The notes under the pieces were generated by a model. It saw nothing but the letters and a program-made list of their open reading frames with translations, was not told where the DNA came from and did not search any database. Position numbers and translations under genes: made by a program. Positions 38,922 to 47,731 of a stretch of DNA of 61,109 nucleotides are shown in pieces (position 1 is the first letter of the stretch; each line of letters opens with the position of its first letter). The DNA is from O2-02-FULL-42-9 sp038043025 (lineage in GTDB: Bacteria; Pseudomonadota; Gammaproteobacteria; UBA12402), in NCBI GenBank assembly GCA_038043025.1, contig JBBTCW010000003.1:1-61109 (forward strand). The letters run 5' to 3'.

Positions 38922-41453
38922 TTAAAAAGTTGGATTGACTTCGGTTATACCCGTTACCATTTCCCCTGGTTGAGTCGCTAACCCTTGGCGATATTCCTCT
39001 AATATTTTTTGATGATGATGTCTCCTGAAAAGTCGAGCGGCACAGCTCACTAAAGTGCCAGCCCCTAATCCAAAAAAACCAAGCGAAAAAGCACTACCAA
39101 CATCAGAGTTACCTGCATTCTGCTCTGCATCTGCAAAAGGATCCCATTCACCTTCTTTGTTAAATAGATTGAGTCCAAAGACCACGGCAAAACTTGCCGT
39201 CGATCCACCAAGCCACCTAAGCTCAATACTGTATCTCTTAAACCATGCTGCCGGATTAAGATAAGCAACTCGAGCGGGCTGGATAATTTCGGTCTGAATA
39301 GCATCAGATGCGGCTGTTTTGATCTCCAGGGGGCATTGAGAAGGCGACAGTCTACTAATAATTTCTTGTGCTCGTTTGCCAACCGTATCAATGAGAGCAA
39401 GAGCAACAATTTTTTCTAGCTCCGCTCTTTCTCTTCTGCCGTAGTGGATATGATCGATCAACATTCGCAGCGCGCTACCATTTGTCCTTGTCTCCCGCTG
39501 AATATCACTCACCAGCTTAACTTGCTGGCGTTCAATTAAATTCTTATTTGCTGTCTTTTCATGAATCATAACAGCAACAATCTCATGAGCGAGCATCGCC
39601 ACTAACGCACAATCCAATTCAGCAATCTTTTCTATTATATTTTTATCAGTAAGACGACGTGCGCCAAACGGAAAAAGATCTAGCATGGAATGTATTTCAA
39701 ACAGTTGACTAAAATGATAGATGGGATCTTGTTCACCGTTATGTCGTTTAAAATATCGTACTCGTTCATTCGCCAGCCATTGATGCGCCTCGTGATAACG
39801 GCTTGTTTGACCTTGACGAAGTTTTTGTGCTTCAGCCAGCTGTTCATACGCATTTTGAAGTTGCGCCAAAGTGTCCCGCGCTTTATTGACGTCAATCTCA
39901 CCCGCTTGGATAAGTTGCGTTTCTTCAAATAAGGATCTTATCGTCGCATCCTTCATCTCTCGCCTTTGTCGTGCAAACTGATATCTCTCCAAAGAGATTT
40001 TAACAAATTCCTCTTCGCGCGATCTTGTTCTATCTAACGTCCACTTGAGCAGAGCTCTAATCATTTGTAACCGCTGCTTCACTATTGGCAATACGGCTTT
40101 GTCGAAACGCGCTCCCTCCGGCCACTCTTTTGGTGTTAAAATAGCGGCAAAAATTGCTAATCCCTTTTTTCTTATCGCTTCACCCGGGTCTTTTTCTGGG
40201 CGTTCAAGAAATTCTAGCACCGTTTCTGCAACACTGAGAGATTCTTCTGTTTTTGTTAATGGATAGTCTGACAGTCTATCCGCTTCGGATAAATTCATTA
40301 CTCGAACAAGCCCCTGATAATCAACACGCTCTGGTAATTCTTCTGCTTTTTTTTCTAATTGCGTACCTATTTGTTTTTGAGCGACGCTGCGACATTTTGA
40401 TAAAGCCTGATGCAAGGTTTCTATTGCTTCCTTGAGATATGTGGTTGCATCTAGCGCATTTCCTTGAGCACCATCAAGTGTTATTTGTACGAGCGTATCG
40501 TCAAGTTTCTTTTCTATTGTTTCTGCTAAAAGAACACCTTTGGTTTCTCTTGAGAGCGGCAAACAATTCAGCACCAGCTCTGTGAATCTTTTGGGCGCTG
40601 CTAAAAATATTTTTGCTTCTTCTCGCCAGCCTGGTTCTTCTTGAAGATTTAACAATTTTGCTAATCGAAGTAGTAACGGATGATTGATGGTTTCTGCAAG
40701 CATGACTAGATACTCAAAAATAGCTATTTTTTCGGGCATCCACTCTTGTGCATCTTTATTTTGATAATAACGATATGCTGCATCGCTAGCTCTTAAAATA
40801 TCCTGTTCTCCCAATCGTGTCCATTCGCTGGCGAGATTTTCCTGTAAAACTGTTAATGCTTCATAACTATCTTGCGCTCTTTGCAGTGGCGTTGCTGCTC
40901 CTGCTCCTTCAATGATGATTTCCTCTTTGTTGGCGATATGGACTATATTTTTTATCCACGCTTTATAAATTGTAACGCCTAAGCGTTGCCAATGCAGATC
41001 AGGACGTTCACACAAACAGGTAATAATATCAGCAACCGTTGGCGCCTCCCATGACGTAATAGCTTGGACGCAGCGAGTTTCTTCTGCAGGGCCACGCGCA
41101 TTGACTATTCGTCGCAAAATCGTTTCAGGAGTGTCATCTGCTGAAAAATCGGATGCATGATTCAAGGTCATAGAAATAGGAAGTTCCGTCGCCTCAGCAA
41201 TCTTAACTTCAATAGAAATAGAAAGTTCCGTCGCCTCAGCAATCTTAACTTTAATAGACGACAACTCTTGGTCTGCCTCATCCAAGAAACCACGGAGTTG
41301 GCTAATCACTGAAGATTGTTCTCTAACGTCGATAACTGCATCATCAGGAGCAAGAGCCCCGGCGCCTGCCGCATTACCACCGCCTTCACGATCAGCTAAC
41401 GAGAGTAAGGGTTGTTGTAGATCATCAGGAGCATCAGCAGAAAATTTACCCAT
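38922..41453 (-). CDS. Large unknown protein with C-terminal hydrophobic segments (effector-like)
   Basis: 843 residues, acidic N-terminus (QQPLLSLADREGGG, Ala/Gly-rich), then long helical regions with coiled-coil character (KARDTLAQLQNAYEQLAEAQ). Two hydrophobic stretches lie near the C-terminus, about 751-765 (STASFAVVFGLNLF) and 790-810 (AFSLGFFGLGAGTLVSCAA). No signal peptide. A 14-residue tandem duplication (KIAEATEL...) occurs near 65-95. I recognise no family. A large, solitary gene with helical content and late membrane segments fits a host-targeted effector, but nothing proves it. Ends the run of unknown genes before groESL. Confidence 0.7.
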   Translation of the reverse strand: MGKFSADAPDDLQQPLLSLADREGGGNAAGAGALAPDDAVIDVREQSSVISQLRGFLDEADQELSSIKVKIAEATELSISIEVKIAEATELPISMTLNHASDFSADDTPETILRRIVNARGPAEETRCVQAITSWEAPTVADIITCLCERPDLHWQRLGVTIYKAWIKNIVHIANKEEIIIEGAGAATPLQRAQDSYEALTVLQENLASEWTRLGEQDILRASDAAYRYYQNKDAQEWMPEKIAIFEYLVMLAETINHPLLLRLAKLLNLQEEPGWREEAKIFLAAPKRFTELVLNCLPLSRETKGVLLAETIEKKLDDTLVQITLDGAQGNALDATTYLKEAIETLHQALSKCRSVAQKQIGTQLEKKAEELPERVDYQGLVRVMNLSEADRLSDYPLTKTEESLSVAETVLEFLERPEKDPGEAIRKKGLAIFAAILTPKEWPEGARFDKAVLPIVKQRLQMIRALLKWTLDRTRSREEEFVKISLERYQFARQRREMKDATIRSLFEETQLIQAGEIDVNKARDTLAQLQNAYEQLAEAQKLRQGQTSRYHEAHQWLANERVRYFKRHNGEQDPIYHFSQLFEIHSMLDLFPFGARRLTDKNIIEKIAELDCALVAMLAHEIVAVMIHEKTANKNLIERQQVKLVSDIQRETRTNGSALRMLIDHIHYGRRERAELEKIVALALIDTVGKRAQEIISRLSPSQCPLEIKTAASDAIQTEIIQPARVAYLNPAAWFKRYSIELRWLGGSTASFAVVFGLNLFNKEGEWDPFADAEQNAGNSDVGSAFSLGFFGLGAGTLVSCAARLFRRHHHQKILEEYRQGLATQPGEMVTGITEVNPTF
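41170..41253. repeat. 42-base tandem duplication inside the 843-residue gene
   Basis: Two copies, 41170-41211 and 41212-41253, with two mismatches. In frame, adding 14 residues. Recent slippage or duplication. Confidence 0.9.
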
Positions 41454-41492
41454 TTTTTATTTTACCTTTTTATGTGGGTTAATCGAGCGCGT

Positions 41493-41525
41493 AAAAAATC
41501 CGGCACATGGATTGTGCCGGATTTT
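41493..41525 (-). terminator. groESL terminator
   Basis: Perfect 11-base stem (41496-41506 with 41514-41524), 7-base loop, and on the minus strand a run of six T after the stem. It lies 10 bases past the groEL stop. Confidence 0.88.
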
Positions 41526-41534
41526 AATAGATGA

Positions 41535-43199
41535 TTACATCATCCCGCCCATACCACCCATACCGCCCATACCTCCCATGCCGCCAGGCATTCCACCTGC
41601 ATCGCCATGTTCGCATTCTTTCTTAGGTAAATCGGCGACAAGACATTCGGTAATTAAAATCATACCCGCCACAGAAGCAGCATTTTGTAATGCAGTTCGA
41701 GTGACTTTGGTTGGATCGATAATACCGAGCTCAATCATGTTACCGTATTTACTGGTTGCTGCATCAAAACCAAAATTGTCTTTACCTGCGACTACTTTTG
41801 AGAGAATGACAGAGTCTTCTTCGCCAGCATTTTTAGTAATTTGACGTAGCGGTGATTCCATGGCGCGACGCACAATTGCAATACCCATGTTTTGATCGCT
41901 ATTTGCGCCGGTTAAATCTTTTAACGCTTGCAATGCGCGAATGAGCGCAACGCCGCCTCCTGGAACAATGCCTTCTTCAACAGCAGCACGCGTTGCATGT
42001 AATGCATCCTCGACGCGCGCTTTCTTTTCTTTCATTTCCACTTCGGTGGCTGCGCCGACTTTGATAACCGCAACACCGCCCGCTAATTTTGCCAAGCGTT
42101 CTTGCAATTTTTCTTTATCATAGCTGGAAGAAGTGTCATCGATCTGAGCTCGGATTTGATTGATACGCGCCTTGATTTTATCGGCACCGCCTGCACCATC
42201 AATGAGGGTGGTGTTGTCTTTTGTAATGACCACACGTTTGGCGTGACCGAGTTCATTCAGCGTTGTTTTTTCTAGGGTCAATCCGACTTCTTCAGAAATG
42301 ACTTGACCATTGGTTAAGAGGGCAATGTCTTCTAACATCGCTTTACGTCGATCACCAAAGCCTGGCGCTTTGACCGCGCAAACTTTAACGATGCCGCGCA
42401 TGTTGTTGATGACTAACGTGGCTAAGGCTTCGCCTTCCACATCTTCCGCGATAATCAATAATGTCTTGCCTGCTTTTGCAACAGACTCTAAAACAGGTAA
42501 CATATCGCGAATGTTTGCGATCTTTTTGTCAACTAACAAAATATAAGGTGCTTCAAGCTCGACGCTCATGTTTTGTTGATTGTTGATGAAGTAGGGTGAC
42601 AAATAGCCGCGATCGAATTGCATACCTTCGACTACATCTAATATATTTTCTAAGCCTGAACCCTCTTCAACGGTAATAACGCCTTCTTTCCCAACTTTAT
42701 CCATTGCTTCTGCAATGATGTTACCGATGTCGGTGTCGGAATTGGCTGAAATCGTACCCACTTGTGCAATTGATTTTTGATCCGTACAAGGTTTTGAAAG
42801 TTTTTGTAATTGCTCGATAGCCGCAGTGACCGCTTTGTCGATGCCGCGTTTTAAATCCATGGGATTCATGCCGGCTACAACTGCCTTCATTCCTTCAGTG
42901 ACGATTGCGCGTGCCAAAATGGTTGCCGTGGTTGTGCCATCGCCTGCATCATCCGATGTTTGTGAGGCGACTTCACGTAAGGTTTGTGCACCCATGTCTT
43001 GAAGCGGGTGTTTTAATTTAATATCTTTTGCAACAGAGACGCCATCTTTTGTGACGCGTGGTGCGCCAAAAGATTGACCTAACATGACCACGCGACCTTT
43101 TGGTCCCATCGTCACGCCGACGGCGTCGGCTAAAATATTGATGCCGGCGACTAAATGATCGCGGGCTTCATGTCCAAAAACAATTTGTTTACCGTCCAT
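41535..43199 (-). CDS. groEL: Chaperonin GroEL
   Basis: 554 residues from the Met at 43199 (MDGKQIVFGHEAR), with AGAGGA upstream; the frame is open to 43232 but the extra residues are not part of the family. Signature: VGVTMGPKGRVV, DGTTTATILARAIV, and the C-terminal GGMGGMGGMGGMM tail. Forms the double-ring folding chamber with GroES. Overlaps nothing but follows groES by 25 bases. Confidence 0.98.
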   Translation of the reverse strand: MDGKQIVFGHEARDHLVAGINILADAVGVTMGPKGRVVMLGQSFGAPRVTKDGVSVAKDIKLKHPLQDMGAQTLREVASQTSDDAGDGTTTATILARAIVTEGMKAVVAGMNPMDLKRGIDKAVTAAIEQLQKLSKPCTDQKSIAQVGTISANSDTDIGNIIAEAMDKVGKEGVITVEEGSGLENILDVVEGMQFDRGYLSPYFINNQQNMSVELEAPYILLVDKKIANIRDMLPVLESVAKAGKTLLIIAEDVEGEALATLVINNMRGIVKVCAVKAPGFGDRRKAMLEDIALLTNGQVISEEVGLTLEKTTLNELGHAKRVVITKDNTTLIDGAGGADKIKARINQIRAQIDDTSSSYDKEKLQERLAKLAGGVAVIKVGAATEVEMKEKKARVEDALHATRAAVEEGIVPGGGVALIRALQALKDLTGANSDQNMGIAIVRRAMESPLRQITKNAGEEDSVILSKVVAGKDNFGFDAATSKYGNMIELGIIDPTKVTRTALQNAASVAGMILITECLVADLPKKECEHGDAGGMPGGMGGMGGMGGMGGMM

Positions 43200-43224
43200 A
43201 ATCATATCCTCTTGTTTTGTTAAA

Positions 43225-43512
43225 TTATTCAATAATGCCTAAAATATCTTCTTCGCGTAACACGACGAGCTCGTTGTCGTTGAGCTTGACCTCGGTACCG
43301 GAATATTTTCCGTACAATACTGTGTTTCCTTTTTTGACATCCATCGGCGAACGATGGCCGTTGTCATCAAGCTTGCCTGGACCTACCGCTTCAACGGTGC
43401 CTCGGCTGGGTTTTTCTTTGGCATTGTCTGGAATGACGATACCGCCTTTGCTCACATCTTCTTTGACTGGTTTGACCAGTACTCGGTCATGTAATGGACG
43501 AAATGACGACAT
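43225..43512 (-). CDS. groES: Co-chaperonin GroES
   Basis: 95 residues. MSSFRPLHDRVLVKPV, the mobile loop region with KGGIVIPDNAKEKPSRG, and VLYGKYSGTEVKL are diagnostic. The start has AAGGAG. First gene of groESL, preceded by a CIRCE operator and a heat-shock-like promoter. Confidence 0.98.
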   Translation of the reverse strand: MSSFRPLHDRVLVKPVKEDVSKGGIVIPDNAKEKPSRGTVEAVGPGKLDDNGHRSPMDVKKGNTVLYGKYSGTEVKLNDNELVVLREEDILGIIE

Positions 43513-43562
43513 AGCTATTTCTCCTTAAGTTATTTGAGTTAAAAATGATCAAAATATTTTGA

Positions 43563-43589
43563 TTAGCACTCTCTGCTTGAGAGTGCTAA
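43563..43589 (-). promoter_or_regulatory. CIRCE operator (HrcA binding site)
   Basis: Perfect TTAGCACTC, nine bases, GAGTGCTAA. HrcA binds this element to repress groESL and dnaK operons and releases it on heat shock. It lies 51 bases upstream of groES, overlapping the likely transcription start. Confidence 0.95.
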
Positions 43590-43618
43590 TAATAGGGTCG
43601 AAATGCTAAGAGTTCAAG
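43590..43618 (-). promoter_or_regulatory. Overlapping sigma-32 / sigma-70 promoter of groESL
   Basis: On the minus strand CTTGAA (43613-43618) is followed after 15 bases by CCCTATT (43591-43597), a fair match to the RpoH pattern. The same stretch reads as TTGAAC, 17 bases, TATTAT for sigma-70. It directly precedes CIRCE. Confidence 0.55.
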
Positions 43619-43716
43619 AGGCTATTTGAAAAAATTAAACAATCATAAGTAAAATGCTGACATTCGTTTCAGCCAATTCAGATTGGATATTGTTCGTATT
43701 GTAGATAATTTTAGCC

Positions 43717-44757
43717 ATGGACAATAAATGCCGAAATTATTTAGCGCTCAATCATATTCTCGGGTTAAAATCGAGCGATATCCAACAGATTCTAAAATAT
43801 GGCGACGATGATTTTTCGCAATTAAAAGAATTTTCCAATGTAAATTGGTCATTAATCGATGCAGAATTAAAATGGGCAGAAGAAACAAATCATCACATCG
43901 TGACCTGTGATGACGATCATTATCCTCGCTTGCTAAAAGAAATTCAGGATCCACCACTCATTTTATATATATGGGGAAATCTCGATTGTTTGGCGAAATC
44001 GCAATTAGCCATCGTCGGTAGTCGCACGCCGACCTCGACAGGCTATGAAACGGCTTATCAGTTTGCGCAATATTTTTCTCAATGTGGACTCGTTATAACC
44101 AGTGGATTGGCTCGGGGTATTGATGCAGCAAGTCACGAGGGTGCATTGACATCGGGAGAAACCGTTGCGGTCTTGGGTGCTGGATTGAATCACATTTATC
44201 CCCAAGAGCATATAAGTCTGAGTGCTCGCATTGCCGAACGTGGTGCGGTGATTTCTGAATTTCCGCTCAAGATGCGGCCTCAAAAATTCAATTTTCCCCG
44301 ACGCAATCGTGTGATCAGCGGATTGAGTCTGGGCGTTTTAGTCGTGGAGGCCGCTGCGCGAAGCGGATCACTCATTACTGCGCGCTTGGCAGGTGAACAG
44401 GGTCGTGAAGTCTTTGCTGTGCCTGGATCCATTCATAATCCCTTATCAAAAGGCTGTCATTGTCTGATTCGTGAGGGGGCTAAATTGGCTGAAACCGCTC
44501 AAGATGTGATCGATGAATTGAGCGGATTTGATCTAAATTTATCCAAAATATCGCCAGATAAGCCGAAAAAGCCACGTCACCCCCTAGACGATCAACACAA
44601 GAAGCTGCTATCCTGCGTCGGATTTGAGCTTACCACGCTCGATACTCTGATCGCTCGCAGCGGTTGTTTGATCGAAATAATATCATCACGGTTGCTATCG
44701 TTAGAGCTTGGTGGTTATATAAAAGAGGTGTCGGGCGGTTATTGTCGGATTAAATAA
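43717..44757 (+). CDS. dprA: DNA-processing protein DprA (Smf)
   Basis: Loads RecA on incoming single-stranded DNA in natural transformation. 346 residues. The Rossmann core has AIVGSRTPTSTGYE, ITSGLARGIDAASHEGAL, TVAVLGAGLNHIYP, FPRRNRVISGLS and EAAARSGSLITARLA. The C-terminal winged helix is present (LTTLDTLIARSGC). First of dprA-smg-topA. The ribosome site is weak. Confidence 0.95.
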   Translation: MDNKCRNYLALNHILGLKSSDIQQILKYGDDDFSQLKEFSNVNWSLIDAELKWAEETNHHIVTCDDDHYPRLLKEIQDPPLILYIWGNLDCLAKSQLAIVGSRTPTSTGYETAYQFAQYFSQCGLVITSGLARGIDAASHEGALTSGETVAVLGAGLNHIYPQEHISLSARIAERGAVISEFPLKMRPQKFNFPRRNRVISGLSLGVLVVEAAARSGSLITARLAGEQGREVFAVPGSIHNPLSKGCHCLIREGAKLAETAQDVIDELSGFDLNLSKISPDKPKKPRHPLDDQHKKLLSCVGFELTTLDTLIARSGCLIEIISSRLLSLELGGYIKEVSGGYCRIK

Positions 44758-44766
44758 GAGAGGGTC

Positions 44767-45246
44767 ATGAAAGAAAACTTATTAGACGCGCTCATGTATT
44801 TGTTTGAAAACTATGTCAGCGAAGAGATTCCGCTGCAAGCGAACAAACAAATCATTAAAACAGAAATGGTTACGGCGGGATTCCAACGTGATCGGGTGTA
44901 TGAAGCATTCGAATGGTTCGATGTGTTGAAAAAATCGGCGGTTGAATTTGGTAAAAATAAAACGGTGAGTACACAGAATATTCGAATTTATTCGCCGCAA
45001 GAACTTGCAAAAATCACACCCGAAGCGCGTGGCTGTATTTTGTATCTTGAACAAACCGGTATTTTAGACGCGCGTACGCGAGAATTAATTATTGACCGCG
45101 TCATGGCGTTAGCGGAACCCGTGATTGAAGTGCCGGAAATTAAGTGGGTGAGTTTATTGGTACTGTATAATTTACCAGAACTCAGTGAGCAGATAGGATG
45201 GCTTGAAGATTTTGTGTTTAATGGGCCATGCGAAATACAACATTGA
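44767..45246 (+). CDS. smg: Smg family protein (DUF494)
   Basis: 159 residues, helical. The N-terminal MKENLLDALMYLFENY and the C-terminal LEDFVFNGP are typical of Smg. It sits between dprA and topA as in other gammaproteobacteria. Function unknown; no enzyme motif is seen. GAGAGGG precedes the ATG. Confidence 0.9.
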   Translation: MKENLLDALMYLFENYVSEEIPLQANKQIIKTEMVTAGFQRDRVYEAFEWFDVLKKSAVEFGKNKTVSTQNIRIYSPQELAKITPEARGCILYLEQTGILDARTRELIIDRVMALAEPVIEVPEIKWVSLLVLYNLPELSEQIGWLEDFVFNGPCEIQH

Positions 45247-45255
45247 TAAAATACT

Positions 45256-47628
45256 ATGACTAAAAATCTTGTTATTGTCGAGTCACCGGCGAAGTCAAAA
45301 ACGCTTCAAAAATATTTGGGGGAAGAATTTTCTATTTTAGCCTCCTATGGACATATTCGAGATTTATTGCCGAAGAGTGGTTCGGTGGATACCGAAAATG
45401 GTTTTGCCATGCGTTATCAGGTTATTGAAAAAAATGCCAAACGTTTGGATGATATCAGTAAAGCCTTAAAAAAAGCACATACATTATATCTTGCACTCGA
45501 TCCGGATCGCGAGGGAGAGGCGATCGCATGGCATCTTTATGATATGTTGCAAGAGAAAGGCGCATTAAAAAATAAGATGGTGCATCGCGTTGTTTTTCAT
45601 GAAATTACAAAAACAGCCGTGCAACATGCGATTGAAAATCCACGTCAAATCGATATGAATCTTGTCAATGCACAGCAGGCACGTCGCGCATTAGATTATT
45701 TAGTTGGATTTACGCTGTCACCCTTGCTATGGAAAAAAGTGAGAACAGGGCTGTCGGCAGGCCGTGTACAAAGTCCCGCATTACGATTGATCGTTGAACG
45801 TGAAGAAGAAATCGAAGCATTTAAACCGCGAGAATATTGGACGGTTGTTGCGAATTGTCATGCGAAGAAACAAGGATTTAACGCGCGCCTCACGAAATAT
45901 GAAAATGAAAAAGTTGAGCAATTCACGGTGACGGGAGAAAAACAAGCCACAGAGATTAAAACAAAATTAACGCGCATTGCAAAAGGAAAATTGGTCGTTG
46001 ACCAAGTTGAGAAAAAAACGCGAAAGCGTCATCCCGCTCCGCCATTTATTACGTCCACGTTACAACAAGAAGCGGTGCATAAATTAGGTTTTTCTGCCAA
46101 ACAAACCATGATGATTGCGCAGCAATTATATGAAGGCATTGAAATTGGCATGGGCACTACGGGTTTGATTACGTATATGCGTACAGATTCGGTTAGTTTG
46201 GCCAATGAAGCATTGGAAGAGATTCGCGCGTTTATTGCCAAACATTACGGCAAAGATGATTTGCCGGGTGTGCCAAGAGTGTTTAAAACAAAGAGTAAAA
46301 ATGCGCAAGAAGCACATGAAGCGATTCGTCCGACATCCGCTATGCGTACGCCCGAATCCATTAAGACATACTTAAGCGCGCAACAATATAAATTATATGA
46401 TTTAATTTGGAAGCGTACGATTGCTTGTCAGATGATTCACGCAGATATTTTTACGGTTTCCATTGATTTGTTATGCGGATCCGACAATATGTTTCGTGCG
46501 ACGGGATCGACCATCGCCAATCCGGGTTTTATTAAAGTGTATCAAGAAGGAACGGATTTAGAAGAAATCAAAGAAGAAAATTTATTGCCTGAACTTGACA
46601 AAGGTGATGCAGTTGATTTGTTAGATATTTTGTGCGATCAGCATTTTACAGAGCCACCGCCACGTTATTCAGAAGCCAGTTTAGTTAAAGTGTTGGAAGA
46701 ACATGATATTGGCCGCCCTTCGACATACGCGGCAATTATTTCAACCATACAGTATCGAAAGTATGCGATTCTGGAGCAAAAGCGATTTCACCCAACGGAT
46801 GTCGGTCGAATTGTCACTAAGTTTTTAACCACTTATTTCACGCAATATGTGGATTATGATTTTACAGCACATTTAGAAGGACAGTTGGATGCGGTTTCAC
46901 GCGGCGAAACGGTTTGGGTGCCATTATTGGAAAAATTCTGGGTGCCGTTCAAAAAACAAATCGATAAAATCGAAAAAGAAGTTAAACGCAGCGATGTGAC
47001 GCAAGAAAAAACTGACGAAAAATGTCCGAAATGCAGCGCGCCGCTCGTCATTCGTCTTGGACGTAATGGCAAATTTATTGGTTGTTCAACTTATCCCGAG
47101 TGTGATTATACGCGCAGTTTAAATCCAGAGGAGAACGAGCCGGATACGCCTGAAATTGTGGAAGGACGCAAGTGTCCAGAATGCAATTCAGACTTACAAA
47201 TTCGTCGTGGACGATACGGTAAATTTATTGGTTGTACTAATTATCCTAAATGTAAACATATCGAACCTCTCGAAAAACCAGCGGATACCGGCGTACGCTG
47301 TCCAGAATGTCATAAAGGAACCATACTGAAACGCAAGTCACGCTATGGAAAGATTTTTTATTCCTGTTCGCGTTATCCGGATTGTAAATATGCGGTTTGG
47401 TATGAGCCGATTGATGAAGGTTGTCCAAAATGTAAATGGCCCATGCTCATGCTGAAGATAACAAAGCGCCGCGGCACAGAACATGCCTGTCCGCAGAAAA
47501 ATTGTGGTTATGTGAAAGTCGTACAAGCGCCAGAAAGAGCAGATAAAGCCGCGCCAGAGAAAATTGCCAAAAAGAAAACAGTAAAAACGGCGAAGAAAAA
47601 GATGGCGAAGAAGGAGCCTAAAAAGTAA
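45256..47628 (+). CDS. topA: DNA topoisomerase I
   Basis: Relaxes negative supercoils. 790 residues. The TOPRIM domain starts NLVIVESPAKSKTLQKYL and holds DPDREGEAIAWHL; the catalytic Tyr307 is in LITYMRTDS; three or four four-cysteine zinc ribbons follow from about 595 (CPKCSAPL, CPECNSDL, CPECHKGT, CPKCKWPM). The tail is Lys/Ala-rich (KKTVKTAKKKMAKKEPKK). The gene ends in a pair of palindromes at 47634-47705. Confidence 0.97.
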   Translation: MTKNLVIVESPAKSKTLQKYLGEEFSILASYGHIRDLLPKSGSVDTENGFAMRYQVIEKNAKRLDDISKALKKAHTLYLALDPDREGEAIAWHLYDMLQEKGALKNKMVHRVVFHEITKTAVQHAIENPRQIDMNLVNAQQARRALDYLVGFTLSPLLWKKVRTGLSAGRVQSPALRLIVEREEEIEAFKPREYWTVVANCHAKKQGFNARLTKYENEKVEQFTVTGEKQATEIKTKLTRIAKGKLVVDQVEKKTRKRHPAPPFITSTLQQEAVHKLGFSAKQTMMIAQQLYEGIEIGMGTTGLITYMRTDSVSLANEALEEIRAFIAKHYGKDDLPGVPRVFKTKSKNAQEAHEAIRPTSAMRTPESIKTYLSAQQYKLYDLIWKRTIACQMIHADIFTVSIDLLCGSDNMFRATGSTIANPGFIKVYQEGTDLEEIKEENLLPELDKGDAVDLLDILCDQHFTEPPPRYSEASLVKVLEEHDIGRPSTYAAIISTIQYRKYAILEQKRFHPTDVGRIVTKFLTTYFTQYVDYDFTAHLEGQLDAVSRGETVWVPLLEKFWVPFKKQIDKIEKEVKRSDVTQEKTDEKCPKCSAPLVIRLGRNGKFIGCSTYPECDYTRSLNPEENEPDTPEIVEGRKCPECNSDLQIRRGRYGKFIGCTNYPKCKHIEPLEKPADTGVRCPECHKGTILKRKSRYGKIFYSCSRYPDCKYAVWYEPIDEGCPKCKWPMLMLKITKRRGTEHACPQKNCGYVKVVQAPERADKAAPEKIAKKKTVKTAKKKMAKKEPKK

Positions 47629-47633
47629 TTCCC

Positions 47634-47705
47634 CTGGATGCCGCGATCAAGTCGCGGCATGACAGAAAGTGTTGAGTCATCCCGCGGCTTGACCGCGGGA
47701 TCCAG
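47634..47705. repeat. Two GTCATCCCGCG-type palindromes between topA and pckA
   Basis: Two inverted hairpins: 47634-47663 (CTGGATGCCGCG...CGCGGCATGAC) and 47676-47705 (GTCATCCCGCGG...CCGCGGGATCCAG), opposed in direction. Same family as the block at 8008 and the one at 60996. Can serve as a topA terminator. Confidence 0.8.
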
Positions 47706-47731
47706 ATATTATATTTCTACGGAGCAAAAAT

